This document shows, one piece after another, positions 41,824 through 50,807 of a stretch of 61,030 bases of DNA (positions are counted from its first letter, which is position 1; the number at the start of each line of letters is the position of its first letter). This DNA comes from Bacteroidales bacterium (lineage in GTDB: Bacteria; Bacteroidota; Bacteroidia; Bacteroidales; UBA932): NCBI GenBank assembly GCA_022653735.1, contig JALCSU010000010.1, positions 1 to 61,030 on the forward strand, in the 5' to 3' direction. Made by a program: the position numbers and the translations under genes. Below the pieces are notes generated by a model. The model ran no database searches, was not told where the DNA came from, and saw only the letters and a program-made list of their open reading frames with translations.

Positions 41824-44800
41824 TTACTTTTTGCAAATGGTTTTCTTTATGCAAACTGGGCCGAGAAGTCCAGCCTGGAGCAGCCTGGATTTGGCGTTGT
41901 AAAAATTAGCTGGAGTATGAGCATGGGTTCTTCCAGTGACTTTATCTCCTATAATGCGGTTCGGCCAGAGGTTCACTACCTTGATTTCCAGGGTGTTGTC
42001 TCCAGGGTGGATAGCATTGCTAATGTCGATTGTAAACGGATGACGCCATGCTACGCCAATTGATCTGCCATTCACTATCACTTCTGCGAGATTCTTCATT
42101 TCCCCAAGGTCAAGCACTAAGGAACCGCCACGAATGTCCTTTCTGTCAAGTTTGAAATTATTTGAATATGTTGCCATGCCTGAGAAGTATTTCACATCTG
42201 GAATGGAAGACTCCGTCAAAGAAGCCAGCTTGTCCATGACAATAGGTGCCGGAGTGCAATCAGGGGCCTTTGTCTCAAAGGACACTTTCCACGGCCCCGT
42301 GATGTCCAGAACTTTGACAAAAGTCTTTTCAGGAGCTACCCATGAAGGTTTTTCGGACTTTCTCGTGAATACTACGAAAACAGCATCGTGCGGAATCATA
42401 GAGATTGAAACTTCTGTCCTACCGTGCTTAAATGAATATTCTGCATTCTCTATCAAACCTGTGTCAGGATGCCAGAGCTTAGGCTTGAAGCCAGAAACCC
42501 TCAGCGAGGCCTTCACAATTAGGGCGCTGTCAGAAGGATTGCTTATCCAGAAAATATCCCCATCGTCAAGCTTTCTGTGAACGAATCTGCAATCAGTCCC
42601 GCCAAACGAAGCATCTGCACTAACTCCAGCCGAAACAAGAGCATTCCTGATGTCTGAATCCTTGAGGTTAGGTCCAATGACGACGACTCCGGAATCTTTC
42701 AGAGCCTGAATTTTCCTGCGGACTAAGTCAGAGACGAATTTCGTGTCATCTCCGATGCAAAGCACGCTGTAACGCATTCCTGAAGGGCTAGCCAGTTTGC
42801 CATTATCCACACGAATGTCGTTCAGCAGGCCATGCTTATTGATATAGTCGAAAGAATACCCTTCCGGAATAGGCGGATGGTTTTCACCATAGACGGAGCA
42901 GATGTTGTTGTCCTCGCCATAGTACCATAAAATGTCGGCAACGTAACGGCCCTGCTGAAGCAAATAGCAGCTCCTAGATAGATAGTCCATCCAGACATTC
43001 GCATATTCCGCCCATGTCTCATGACGATTGAACCACTGGCCATATATGCCTAGGCCAAGTCCTGGAACTTTATCGTCGACTGGCTGGTGAGCCGAGTCGT
43101 GGATTATGAAGCGATTTAGTCCGCATGATAGCGCAAAATCAGCCATCGGCTTCATGTTGTCTGGGCAATAGATGTAACCCTTCTCGTGAGTGCCAGCCGT
43201 AGTGAAAGACTCAGCCGCTACGATGTTCTGGCCGTAAATGTGTGCGACTGATGCCGACTCACGCAAATCCGACTCCGACATTTTGTTCGTAGGCCCGTGG
43301 TCATATTGTGGGAACCAGAACGCAGCCATTGGCACTGTCGCGGTGCGCTTTGGATCCATTCCGTCGCCAACGAACGCACGACCATTCTCGTGAGACTCCG
43401 TATAACAGCCCTTGAGACCATACTCGCTGACATATTCATTTATCCTGCAATAGTTCTCGGAGAACAGATCCCCAAGTACCGTACGCCAGTCGAATAGGAA
43501 TTTTTCGCTCTCCTCAGCGCTGCCGATGATTTCCCCGGCGAGCACTGGCAACCACCGCTCAAGGTCATAGCCCATCCGGGACTTGAACTCTTCCCTCATA
43601 GCAGGTGTCCAAGTGGAAAATTCTGCCTCGTAACTATCTACAAGAATATATTGAATGCCCTTTTGGCCGAGCATACCACCCGCCGCATCCTTGTAGAGGT
43701 CGAGATACTCATGAAAATAGCGGCTCCATGCATCAGGGTCGTATTTATCTACCTCCAAGCCTTCCGCATCTTTCGGGACAGGGTGATTCTTCTTTCCGGT
43801 CAGCGAGCAGCCAAACCTGAATATTTTCCAACGCCCTCCAGGCACTTCCCAGTCCACTTTTCCATCAGGAGACATATTCAGAATGACGACATCGCTCGCA
43901 CCGGCAGAAGAAGGGGTGTCATATTCATGCAAATCGTAAGGGGCTGCGAATCCTGCCTTTTCCTCCGCATGGTTTATCTTGCTGACTGTGTAAAGATTAA
44001 AGCCTGCTATTTTGTTGAAGTTCCCTTTTTTCTGACGTTTTAGCATGAGGCGAAAATATCTTGCTGTCGTCGAAGTAATGTCTATCGTTTGTTGACTGAC
44101 GCTCCCGCTTGGAACTTTGCAGACCTCTCTGAAATTCACACCGTCGTCGCTACAGAGAAGCTTGTTGTCGTAGGATGCATCGGTAAGCCTCCAGTGCGAG
44201 CGAATGTCCCCACCTGCCAGAGACATTGCTTTGAAAGTCACCGTATCTGCGAACTCGTACTGAATCCATGCATACTCATCATCCTCGTCCGCAGAAGGGG
44301 AGATTCCATCGTTTAGATCGTCATTCGTAAGCTGTTCCAACGTGAAATTTCCTCCGCTGGAGCTTACCTTAGCTCCCAGCTCCCTCAAGGATTTATCTTC
44401 GTCTTGCAGGCGCATGGCCACGACCACTATGTCGCTGTAGTAGGATGTGTCAGGGCTGAAACCTCCAACAGGCAAATTCTGAAACTTTCCTATCGTCTTG
44501 AATGGGTGTGGAAGTACGGTGTGCAGCTTCTGGCCTCCATTCACAGTAATTGTCCTCCAAACAAGCTTCTTCATTGCATCTTCTGGTTTTACCCATGGGC
44601 CTCCAGTGGAACTGAAGCCAGGGGAACTGGCCACGGCAACTTCCATATTCAGAGAATCGGCAAGTCTTATCGCATATTGAATAGCATTTTTCCAATCGTC
44701 TTTCAGGTAACTCAGCCTGTGAGGCACGAAACCATCACTGGCATAATTTGAGAATGATGCATCGAACTGTTGGAAACCTGCGATGCCTGAACGGTTCATC

Positions 44801-44988
44801 CAGAGTATGTCCTTGCGGATTCCGTCTTTTGTGATGTTACCATTCATCCAGTGCCACCATACGCGTGGCCTGGCCGCCTCTGGAGGGTTCTCGAAACCCT
44901 CCTCTAGAGTCTGGGCGTGTCCGATTGCGCTGCTGATTATTATCGTAAATGCCAATAAGAGATGTTTCGCATGCATTGTCGTGATCAT
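41824..44988 (-). CDS. GH106-like alpha-L-rhamnosidase, exported
   Basis: 1054 residues with a signal peptide (LLLAFTIIISSAIGHAQ). The N-terminal signature PRVWWHWMNGNITKDGIRKD is typical of the GH106-like group of alpha-L-rhamnosidases. A beta-sandwich insert follows, then a barrel region (TESHENGRAFVGDGMDPKRTA; AAESFTTAGTHEKGY). The C-terminal galactose-binding-like sandwich has SLVLDLGEMKNLAEVIVNG. The enzyme should remove L-rhamnose from pectin-type chains (RG-I/RG-II) in the periplasm or at the surface. Together with the shared upstream element this ties it to the MBL gene and the SusCD pair to its right. Family fairly sure, exact linkage unknown. Confidence 0.85.
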   Translation of the reverse strand: MITTMHAKHLLLAFTIIISSAIGHAQTLEEGFENPPEAARPRVWWHWMNGNITKDGIRKDILWMNRSGIAGFQQFDASFSNYASDGFVPHRLSYLKDDWKNAIQYAIRLADSLNMEVAVASSPGFSSTGGPWVKPEDAMKKLVWRTITVNGGQKLHTVLPHPFKTIGKFQNLPVGGFSPDTSYYSDIVVVAMRLQDEDKSLRELGAKVSSSGGNFTLEQLTNDDLNDGISPSADEDDEYAWIQYEFADTVTFKAMSLAGGDIRSHWRLTDASYDNKLLCSDDGVNFREVCKVPSGSVSQQTIDITSTTARYFRLMLKRQKKGNFNKIAGFNLYTVSKINHAEEKAGFAAPYDLHEYDTPSSAGASDVVILNMSPDGKVDWEVPGGRWKIFRFGCSLTGKKNHPVPKDAEGLEVDKYDPDAWSRYFHEYLDLYKDAAGGMLGQKGIQYILVDSYEAEFSTWTPAMREEFKSRMGYDLERWLPVLAGEIIGSAEESEKFLFDWRTVLGDLFSENYCRINEYVSEYGLKGCYTESHENGRAFVGDGMDPKRTATVPMAAFWFPQYDHGPTNKMSESDLRESASVAHIYGQNIVAAESFTTAGTHEKGYIYCPDNMKPMADFALSCGLNRFIIHDSAHQPVDDKVPGLGLGIYGQWFNRHETWAEYANVWMDYLSRSCYLLQQGRYVADILWYYGEDNNICSVYGENHPPIPEGYSFDYINKHGLLNDIRVDNGKLASPSGMRYSVLCIGDDTKFVSDLVRRKIQALKDSGVVVIGPNLKDSDIRNALVSAGVSADASFGGTDCRFVHRKLDDGDIFWISNPSDSALIVKASLRVSGFKPKLWHPDTGLIENAEYSFKHGRTEVSISMIPHDAVFVVFTRKSEKPSWVAPEKTFVKVLDITGPWKVSFETKAPDCTPAPIVMDKLASLTESSIPDVKYFSGMATYSNNFKLDRKDIRGGSLVLDLGEMKNLAEVIVNGRSIGVAWRHPFTIDISNAIHPGDNTLEIKVVNLWPNRIIGDKVTGRTHAHTPANFYNAKSRLLQAGLLGPVCIKKTICKK

Positions 44989-44992
44989 TTTT

Positions 44993-45060
44993 TAACTAAA
45001 GTACTAAAACTTGCTCTCAGTTTCAATGCTATGACAAAAAACTCATAGTGTTTTAACTAT
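44993..45060 (-). promoter_or_regulatory. Promoter and operator element of the rhamnosidase gene (element A)
   Basis: This 68-bp block is nearly the same as 47201-47268. On the minus strand it holds a -33-like TTG, exactly 20 bp, and TACTTTAG (TAnnTTTG with one change). Upstream of the -33 lies the perfect inverted repeat CTATGA-N8-TCATAG (45029-45048). The element ends 4 bp before the ATG, so the predicted transcript has almost no leader. The position of the palindrome suits an activator. Confidence 0.72.
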
Positions 45061-45127
45061 TCCTTGTCTCAACCGTCACCAAAAAGCCATCCCTGACTAT
45101 CGTTCTGGGCCGGAAACCCAAATTAAT

Positions 45128-45178
45128 TTAGAATTTTTCAAAATAATTTGGTTATTTAGAATTATTATAATATATTTG
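45128..45178 (+). promoter_or_regulatory. dps copy 2 promoter with PerR-like boxes
   Basis: The layout is that of copy 1: -33 TTTG (45147-45150), 20-bp spacer, -7 TATATTTG (45171-45178). The upstream degenerate Per box (45128-45142) is unchanged. The main box (45156-45170) reads TTAGAATTATTATAA, one base off a perfect palindrome. Weaker or altered repression compared with copy 1 is possible. Confidence 0.8.
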
Positions 45179-45227
45179 CACTGTGAAAAAGATTTAATGA
45201 ATATTAACAATTTAAAATCATACCATT

Positions 45228-45716
45228 ATGAAAACTACAGAAATCACAGGTCTTAGCAACCAGAACACCAGCATCCTAGTTAATGCCCTTTCTCAACTCC
45301 TGGCGGATTACCAGGTTCACTACACGAATCTTCGCAACCTTCACTGGAACGTCAAGGGACACGGGTTCTTCGTTCTGCACGAGAAATACGAGGAGTTCTA
45401 CGATGACGCTGCCTCAAAGATCGATGAAATCGCTGAGCGCATACTTCAGCTGGACGGCTCCCCTGAAAGCAGATTTTCCGAATATCTCAAGGTCTCTTCA
45501 ATCAAGGAGCTGGGCGCCGTAGAGTGCGGACATGAGGGCATCGAATATGTTCTCGGCGCTCTGAAAACCCTGATAGCTTCAGAGCGTCAAGTTCTTAACC
45601 AGGCTTCAGAAATCGGGGATGAGGTTACGGTCGCGATCATGAGCGACTGGCTCAAAGAGCAGGAAAAAACTTCCTGGATGCTCGTCGCTTTCGAGAAAGC
45701 TAACTGCCAGAAATAA
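45228..45716 (+). CDS. dps: Dps family ferritin-like protein, copy 2
   Basis: 162 residues, identical to copy 1 except Ser78 and Ala97. All ferroxidase ligands (His39, His51, Glu55, Asp66, Glu70) are kept, so both copies should be active and could form mixed dodecamers. The nucleotide difference over the gene is 4 of 489. It lies between the rhamnosidase promoter and the MBL-fold gene, as an insert in a glycan locus. Confidence 0.94.
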   Translation: MKTTEITGLSNQNTSILVNALSQLLADYQVHYTNLRNLHWNVKGHGFFVLHEKYEEFYDDAASKIDEIAERILQLDGSPESRFSEYLKVSSIKELGAVECGHEGIEYVLGALKTLIASERQVLNQASEIGDEVTVAIMSDWLKEQEKTSWMLVAFEKANCQK

Positions 45717-45739
45717 GACTGGCATTAACCCCTAGCAGG

Positions 45740-45780
45740 ACAGCTGCCTAGGCACACAGCCTTGGCAGCTGTCTTATTTT
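45740..45780 (+). terminator. Rho-independent terminator of dps copy 2
   Basis: ACAGCTGCC (45740-45748) pairs with GGCAGCTGT (45764-45772), followed by CTTATTTTC. Relative to a perfect palindrome, the left arm differs in copy 1 and the right arm in copy 2, so each copy carries one independent change from a perfect ancestral stem. Confidence 0.85.
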
Positions 45781-45856
45781 CTCGCTTCCAGAACAGAATC
45801 CGTAAGATGCGATGAGGATGGACGGCGGCTGCAGCTGCCAGCGACATATTCAAGAA

Positions 45857-47158
45857 TTATTCTTCAGAAGTGAAATTCATCACGCTCCGGACTATCATAG
45901 ACTCATCGTCCGCCGTAAGATATGAAATTGAATATTCTTTGCCACCTTCTTCTACATTTAGGACCACGTGACCAGCTTCGAAAGAAGAAGGAGCCACATC
46001 ATTGAGCCAGGATGCCCCGGCATCCTCTGCCCTGCGTTCAGCCGGCATGATTGTCGGACACACGATGCGCTCGCCAGGATAAATAGACCTGTCAGTGCAC
46101 ATTTCCATCACAGGAGCGACATTATGCAGCTGGTCCCAGACGCAGCTTACGAAGACTCTGGGCGCTAGAACCTTCAGAAGTTTAGGCGTCATTGAATAAT
46201 GGCCGTGGTGATTGATTTTGGCGACGTTCACTCGAGGACATACGTCGGCGATTGAATCCTCGATTTTGTATGTTGATCCGTCAGGAAGTTTCCAGCTGTC
46301 AGAAAAATCACCAGCAGTGTACATCTTGAAGTCGCCGTAAGAGATTATCATGCCGAGACTCATGCCGTTTTCATTCAATGAATCCGGATGCTCCACAGCG
46401 ATTTTTTCTGCATATAAATCGGTAACCGTGCCTTCTTCAGAGCAGATACGGCCGTTGCCACAAATATTCCTGACAGAGAAATTTTTGCACTCTCCTCTTA
46501 ACGGAACAATCTGGTCGGTGGCACCGAGGCGGAACTTCTCTACTTCAAGGCCGTTATGCTTCATCTGATATTCATAGAAGCGTTTCATGTGGCCTACGAC
46601 TCCGCTATCAAAGTCATCAGGAATCGGAAGAGGGTCGCTGAAATCCGGCCAGCTTCGGTCTATTGCTCTTTTGAACCTAAGAGTCTCTGCCGCTTGCGAG
46701 AAACCACTCAAGAAATAGTCTTTTCCATCACGGACATCCTTAGACGCATAGAATGCTCTGTTTCCGGCATGATCGCTATGATAGTGTGACAGCATCATAT
46801 AATCAACATCTGCTCCGTTTGGATTTACCCGCTTTACATATCGCGCTATCCACTCGCCTGCATGACGCTTGCTATTTGGCAGCACGGGCACTGCAAGAGG
46901 TCCTCGGCCAATTGCGTTATGATCACCACAATCCAACAGCATCGTCGTGCCATCTGGGAATATGTAGAAGGCAGACTCGCTTACGCCAGTGTAGATGAAA
47001 TGAACCTGGAATTGCCCCTTTTTCCATCCGCGCCAGACCTTACCAGCCTCAGGATGTGTTTTTCCTTTAAGGTAAGCTGCGCCAAAGCCGAGAAGCCCTC
47101 CTATGCAAAATGCACCACCAACCACTGCAGAAGATGTCAGAAAATCACGTCTATCCAT
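45857..47158 (-). CDS. Metallo-beta-lactamase-fold hydrolase with Tat-type signal
   Basis: 433 residues. The N-terminus DRRDFLTSSAVVGGAFCIGG is a twin-arginine type export signal, so the folded, metal-loaded enzyme would be sent to the periplasm. The MBL fold metal motif is HYHSDHAG at about residue 128, following LLDCGDHN, with later metal ligands in YTAGDFSDSW and INHHGHYSM. It resembles the ComEC-like/hydrolase branch of the MBL superfamily; substrate unknown. The gene has the same upstream element as the rhamnosidase gene and is divergent from the SusC gene, which suggests co-regulation within a PUL. Confidence 0.83.
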   Translation of the reverse strand: MDRRDFLTSSAVVGGAFCIGGLLGFGAAYLKGKTHPEAGKVWRGWKKGQFQVHFIYTGVSESAFYIFPDGTTMLLDCGDHNAIGRGPLAVPVLPNSKRHAGEWIARYVKRVNPNGADVDYMMLSHYHSDHAGNRAFYASKDVRDGKDYFLSGFSQAAETLRFKRAIDRSWPDFSDPLPIPDDFDSGVVGHMKRFYEYQMKHNGLEVEKFRLGATDQIVPLRGECKNFSVRNICGNGRICSEEGTVTDLYAEKIAVEHPDSLNENGMSLGMIISYGDFKMYTAGDFSDSWKLPDGSTYKIEDSIADVCPRVNVAKINHHGHYSMTPKLLKVLAPRVFVSCVWDQLHNVAPVMEMCTDRSIYPGERIVCPTIMPAERRAEDAGASWLNDVAPSSFEAGHVVLNVEEGGKEYSISYLTADDESMIVRSVMNFTSEE

Positions 47159-47473
47159 AATGCGTTCTTATTTTAAGCAACCTTAATCCTGTTCAATTTC
47201 TAACTAAAGTACTAAAACTTGCCCTCAGATTCAAGGCTATGACAAAAATATCATAGTATTTTAATATTTTGCCGTTGAGATATTCACTGATTCTCACATT
47301 CTATTTTCGATTTTCCTGTCGAAGTGTTTACGTTTACTTTTTGCACAAAAATATTATTTTTGCAGGGCTAGATTTAGCTTAGAAACCACCTATGCAGATC
47401 TAAGGTTTTTTTATCAAGGATTTGTTATTAATAGCTAGACTATATACCAAACACAAATTAATAAAGTAAAACT
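47159..47473. other. Divergent regulatory region between the MBL and SusC genes
   Basis: A 315-bp AT-rich stretch. It holds element B (47201-47268) for the minus-strand MBL gene and, for the plus strand, a -7 box TATTTTTG at 47355-47362 with a weak TTTA at about -33. That implies a SusC leader of roughly 105 nt. Confidence 0.6.
47201..47268 (-). promoter_or_regulatory. Promoter and operator element of the MBL gene (element B)
   Basis: The partner of 44993-45060. Shared features are TACTTTAG (-7), TTG 20 bp upstream, and the perfect inverted repeat CTATGA-N8-TCATAG at 47237-47256 just before the -33. Here the element is 42 bp before the ATG. Most differences lie outside these three blocks, as expected of selected sites. 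Confidence 0.75.
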
Positions 47474-50400
47474 ATGAGTAGAATGAAAAAAGCTCAGTTA
47501 AAAGCATGTTTATGTGCAATGATGCTGTCTATCATTCCGTGCACGGAAACATATGCGGCATCTAAACTTCCTGGCTCTGACGAAGCACCTCAGGCCCAGC
47601 AGAAAAAAACTGTATCAGGTACTGTCAGGGATTCCAAGGGAGAAGCCATTGTCGGCGCAAACGTCATTGTAAAGGGAACGATGACAGGTACTTTCACCGA
47701 CATTGATGGGAATTATTCCTTGAGCGTTCCTTCGAATGGCACGCTCAGCGTGTCCATGATAGGTTTCACGACACAGGAAATTACAATCGGCAATCAAAAC
47801 GTAATTAACGTCGTTCTTTCCGACGATACCCAACTTCTAAATGAAGCTGTGTTCGTCGGTTACGGCACGCAGAAAAAAGTCAACCTAACCGGAGCAGTAG
47901 ACGTCGTGACAAGCGAAGTCCTCGACAATCGTCCCGTATCCAATCTCACGCAAGGCCTGCAGGGCGCCATTCCTAATCTTCAGATAACATTCGCTGACGG
48001 CAAGCCGAATCGTAGTTCCGACTATCAGGTTCGAGGTACCGGATCGATTGGACAAGGAGGTTCGGCCCTTGTACTCATCGATGGCGTAGAGGGTGACCCA
48101 GCCATGCTGAACCCTAGCGACGTCGCCAGTGTTTCCGTTCTCAAGGATGCCTCATCGGCTGCCATCTACGGTGCGCGTGGAACGTATGGGGTGATTCTAA
48201 TTACGACAAAAGACCCTAATAAGGAGAAGACATCGGTGACATATAGCTCGAACTTCCTTATGAAATCTCCTACGGTAGTACCAGATGTCGTCACCGACGG
48301 GCTTGAGTTTACGGAATATTACCTTCAAGCTTATCGTGGATGGCAGTATGCCGCTCCGAGCAAGTTCCACTCCTCGCTCAAAATCACTGACGCATGGCTT
48401 GAGAACCTACGCAAAGGAGCGACCGGTGTCGTCACGGAAAGCAACGGAAAGTATTCTTATTACGGTAGCACGGATTGGTTCGATCTTTTGTACAAGGACC
48501 ATTCTTTCGGCCAAGAACAAAACATCAACATTCAGGGAGGCGGGGAAAAGGCTAATTTCATGGTATCCGGTCGTTTCTACACGCAGAACGGAATATTCAA
48601 TTACGACCCTGACAAATATAAGATGTTCAACATCCGTGCAAAAGGCAGCATAAAGGTAACCGACTGGCTCAAAGTCACTAACAACTTCGAGTTCAGCAAC
48701 ATGACGTACCACAACCCGATGAACGTGGGCGAAGGCTCAGTATGGTACGCGATAGAGTCTGAAGGCCAGCCTGTCAATGTTCCATTCAACCCTGACGGAA
48801 CCCTCACACAGGCAGGAGCGACCATCCTCGGTTCTTTCATTTACAAGAACAACTATCAGGACACGAACGAGCGAGTGCTCCGCAACACCACGAGCTTCAC
48901 CGCCAACCTCTATAAAGACATCGTCACCCTCAACGGCGACGTAACCTTCCGCTACACGGACGACAGGATGAATGGCGTCCAGTCCCCGGTCCCTTACACC
49001 ACGGAACAAAACGGAAAGACAAAGTACATGGGAAGTTCCTTTGATGGCATCTACAACTCAGTGTCCACGAAAAACTACCTTGCGACAAACCTTTATAGCC
49101 AGTATGCGCAGACATTCGGGAAAAATGAAGTCAAGCTCATGGTCGGCATGAACTACGAGCAGGAAATCTACGACTACAACTTTGCGCACAGGAACAGCAA
49201 GATTTATGAAGGCGCCGAAAACATAAGCCTCACAAGCGGTTCGACCAGCATCAAAAGCGACTACTATAAGTGGCGCATTGGTGGTGGGTTCTTCCGAGCT
49301 AACTATGTCTATGACAACCGTTATCTCCTCGAAATCAACGGACGGTACGATGGTTCATCGAAGTTTCCTACTTCACAACAATGGAAGTTCTTCCCATCAG
49401 CTTCAGTCGGCTGGAGGGTTTCCCAGGAACCTTGGTGGCATCTCGATGACAAATCAGTCTCCAATCTCAAGCTTCGTGCTTCCTACGGATCGCTAGGGAA
49501 CGGAAACATCGCCGCATACAAATTCCAGGAACTATTCACTATCGCTCAACAGAACAGGCTTCTGAATGGCTCGAAGAATCTATACACAAGTGCTCCGTCC
49601 CCTATTCCGGAAGGACTTACCTGGGAGACATCCACTACTGCGAACTTCGGTTTGGACGCAGGTTTCCTCAAAGACAGACTCTATCTCAATGCTGACTACT
49701 ACATCAGGAAAACCACTGACATGTACGTAGAAGGTAACCAGCTCCCTGCCGTCTATGGAGCCTCCGCTCCGAAAGGCAACTATGCAGACATGACAACGAA
49801 AGGCTGGGAGATCACTCTCACTTGGAAGGACAAGGTCAACATCGGCGGCAAGCCTATGAACTATGAGATCAAGGGCACACTGGCAGACTCAAAGTCGAAG
49901 ATAGACAGCTACCCTAACGAAGAAATGAATATCGGTTCAAATACATACTATGCTACCAATGTCAACTATTATAAGGGAATGACTCTCGGAGAGATCTGGG
50001 GATTCGTCAACGACGGCTACTTTACCGCCGCAGACTTCGATTCAGAAGGCAATCAGATAGCCGGACCCGACCAGAGCTGGGTCATGAACAACAACGCAAA
50101 CAAGTGGGAGCCAGGAGACATAAAGTTCAAGGACCTCAACGACGATGGCAAGATAGACTGGGGGAATTCCAAGGTTGGCGACTCCGGAGATCGCAAGGTC
50201 ATCGGAAACCGCCTTCCTCGCTACACCTACAGCTTCAATTTGAGCGCAGACTGGAACGGAATATTCGTAAGCGCATTCTTCCAGGGCGTAGGAAAGCAAG
50301 ATTGGTGGGCAGGCGGTGACAACTCCATGTTCTGGGGTCAGTATAGCCGTCCTTATTCCAACATTCCTTCCGACATGGTCGGCAAATGGTGGACCGAGGA

Positions 50401-50794
50401 CAATCCTAACGCTTACTGGCCTAAGTACAGGGGATACATCGCGCATCAGTTCAACCGCACCCTTCACCTTGCGCAGACGAAGTACCTGCAGAACGTTGCA
50501 TACATCCGCTTGAAGAATATTCAAATAGGATACAATCTGCCGAAGTCAGTCATAAGCAAACTACGCATGCAGGCAGCGAGAGTCTATGTTTCAGGTGAGA
50601 ATCTCTGGTGCTGGTCTCCTCTCTACAAGCACAGCAAGCAATTCGACGTGAACAGCATAAACGGCGAGGATACCGAGACCAAGTCCCTCATAAGCAGCGG
50701 TCTTTACTCCTCTCCAATCATGAGCGATGGTGGCTCTACCTACAGCTATCCTATCCTGAAAACAATGACATTCGGTATTTCTGTAACTTTCTAA
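47474..50794 (+). CDS. SusC/RagA TonB-linked outer-membrane transporter
   Basis: 1106 residues. Signal peptide, then CarboxypepD_reg-like domain (about residues 45-120: KKTVSGTVRDSKGEAIVGAN), TonB-box/plug region NEAVFVGYGTQKKVNLTGA, then VLIDGVEGD, GARGTYGVILITTK and a barrel ending MTFGISVTF. There is no STN domain, unlike the SusC at 35338, so control is not through FecR. It is paired with the SusD gene 13 bp downstream and should carry a glycan, perhaps rhamnose-containing, given the neighbouring GH106-like enzyme. Confidence 0.95.
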   Translation: MSRMKKAQLKACLCAMMLSIIPCTETYAASKLPGSDEAPQAQQKKTVSGTVRDSKGEAIVGANVIVKGTMTGTFTDIDGNYSLSVPSNGTLSVSMIGFTTQEITIGNQNVINVVLSDDTQLLNEAVFVGYGTQKKVNLTGAVDVVTSEVLDNRPVSNLTQGLQGAIPNLQITFADGKPNRSSDYQVRGTGSIGQGGSALVLIDGVEGDPAMLNPSDVASVSVLKDASSAAIYGARGTYGVILITTKDPNKEKTSVTYSSNFLMKSPTVVPDVVTDGLEFTEYYLQAYRGWQYAAPSKFHSSLKITDAWLENLRKGATGVVTESNGKYSYYGSTDWFDLLYKDHSFGQEQNINIQGGGEKANFMVSGRFYTQNGIFNYDPDKYKMFNIRAKGSIKVTDWLKVTNNFEFSNMTYHNPMNVGEGSVWYAIESEGQPVNVPFNPDGTLTQAGATILGSFIYKNNYQDTNERVLRNTTSFTANLYKDIVTLNGDVTFRYTDDRMNGVQSPVPYTTEQNGKTKYMGSSFDGIYNSVSTKNYLATNLYSQYAQTFGKNEVKLMVGMNYEQEIYDYNFAHRNSKIYEGAENISLTSGSTSIKSDYYKWRIGGGFFRANYVYDNRYLLEINGRYDGSSKFPTSQQWKFFPSASVGWRVSQEPWWHLDDKSVSNLKLRASYGSLGNGNIAAYKFQELFTIAQQNRLLNGSKNLYTSAPSPIPEGLTWETSTTANFGLDAGFLKDRLYLNADYYIRKTTDMYVEGNQLPAVYGASAPKGNYADMTTKGWEITLTWKDKVNIGGKPMNYEIKGTLADSKSKIDSYPNEEMNIGSNTYYATNVNYYKGMTLGEIWGFVNDGYFTAADFDSEGNQIAGPDQSWVMNNNANKWEPGDIKFKDLNDDGKIDWGNSKVGDSGDRKVIGNRLPRYTYSFNLSADWNGIFVSAFFQGVGKQDWWAGGDNSMFWGQYSRPYSNIPSDMVGKWWTEDNPNAYWPKYRGYIAHQFNRTLHLAQTKYLQNVAYIRLKNIQIGYNLPKSVISKLRMQAARVYVSGENLWCWSPLYKHSKQFDVNSINGEDTETKSLISSGLYSSPIMSDGGSTYSYPILKTMTFGISVTF

Positions 50795-50807
50795 ACATTT
50801 GAATACA

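Larger units (their letters stand above)
45120..45793 (+). repeat. 674-bp direct repeat carrying dps, copy 2
   Basis: The second copy of 17069-17742, with 10 mismatches and no gap. Four differences fall in the gene (two silent, two conservative), three in the promoter and leader and three around the terminator. The edges abut unrelated sequence on both sides, so the copying was limited to one complete transcription unit. Confidence 0.95.

Noticed and set aside
17689..45772. Terminator arm swap between the dps copies as evidence of inversion
   Set aside because: The loop sequence keeps its orientation. One independent base change in each copy from a perfect ancestral palindrome explains the pattern.
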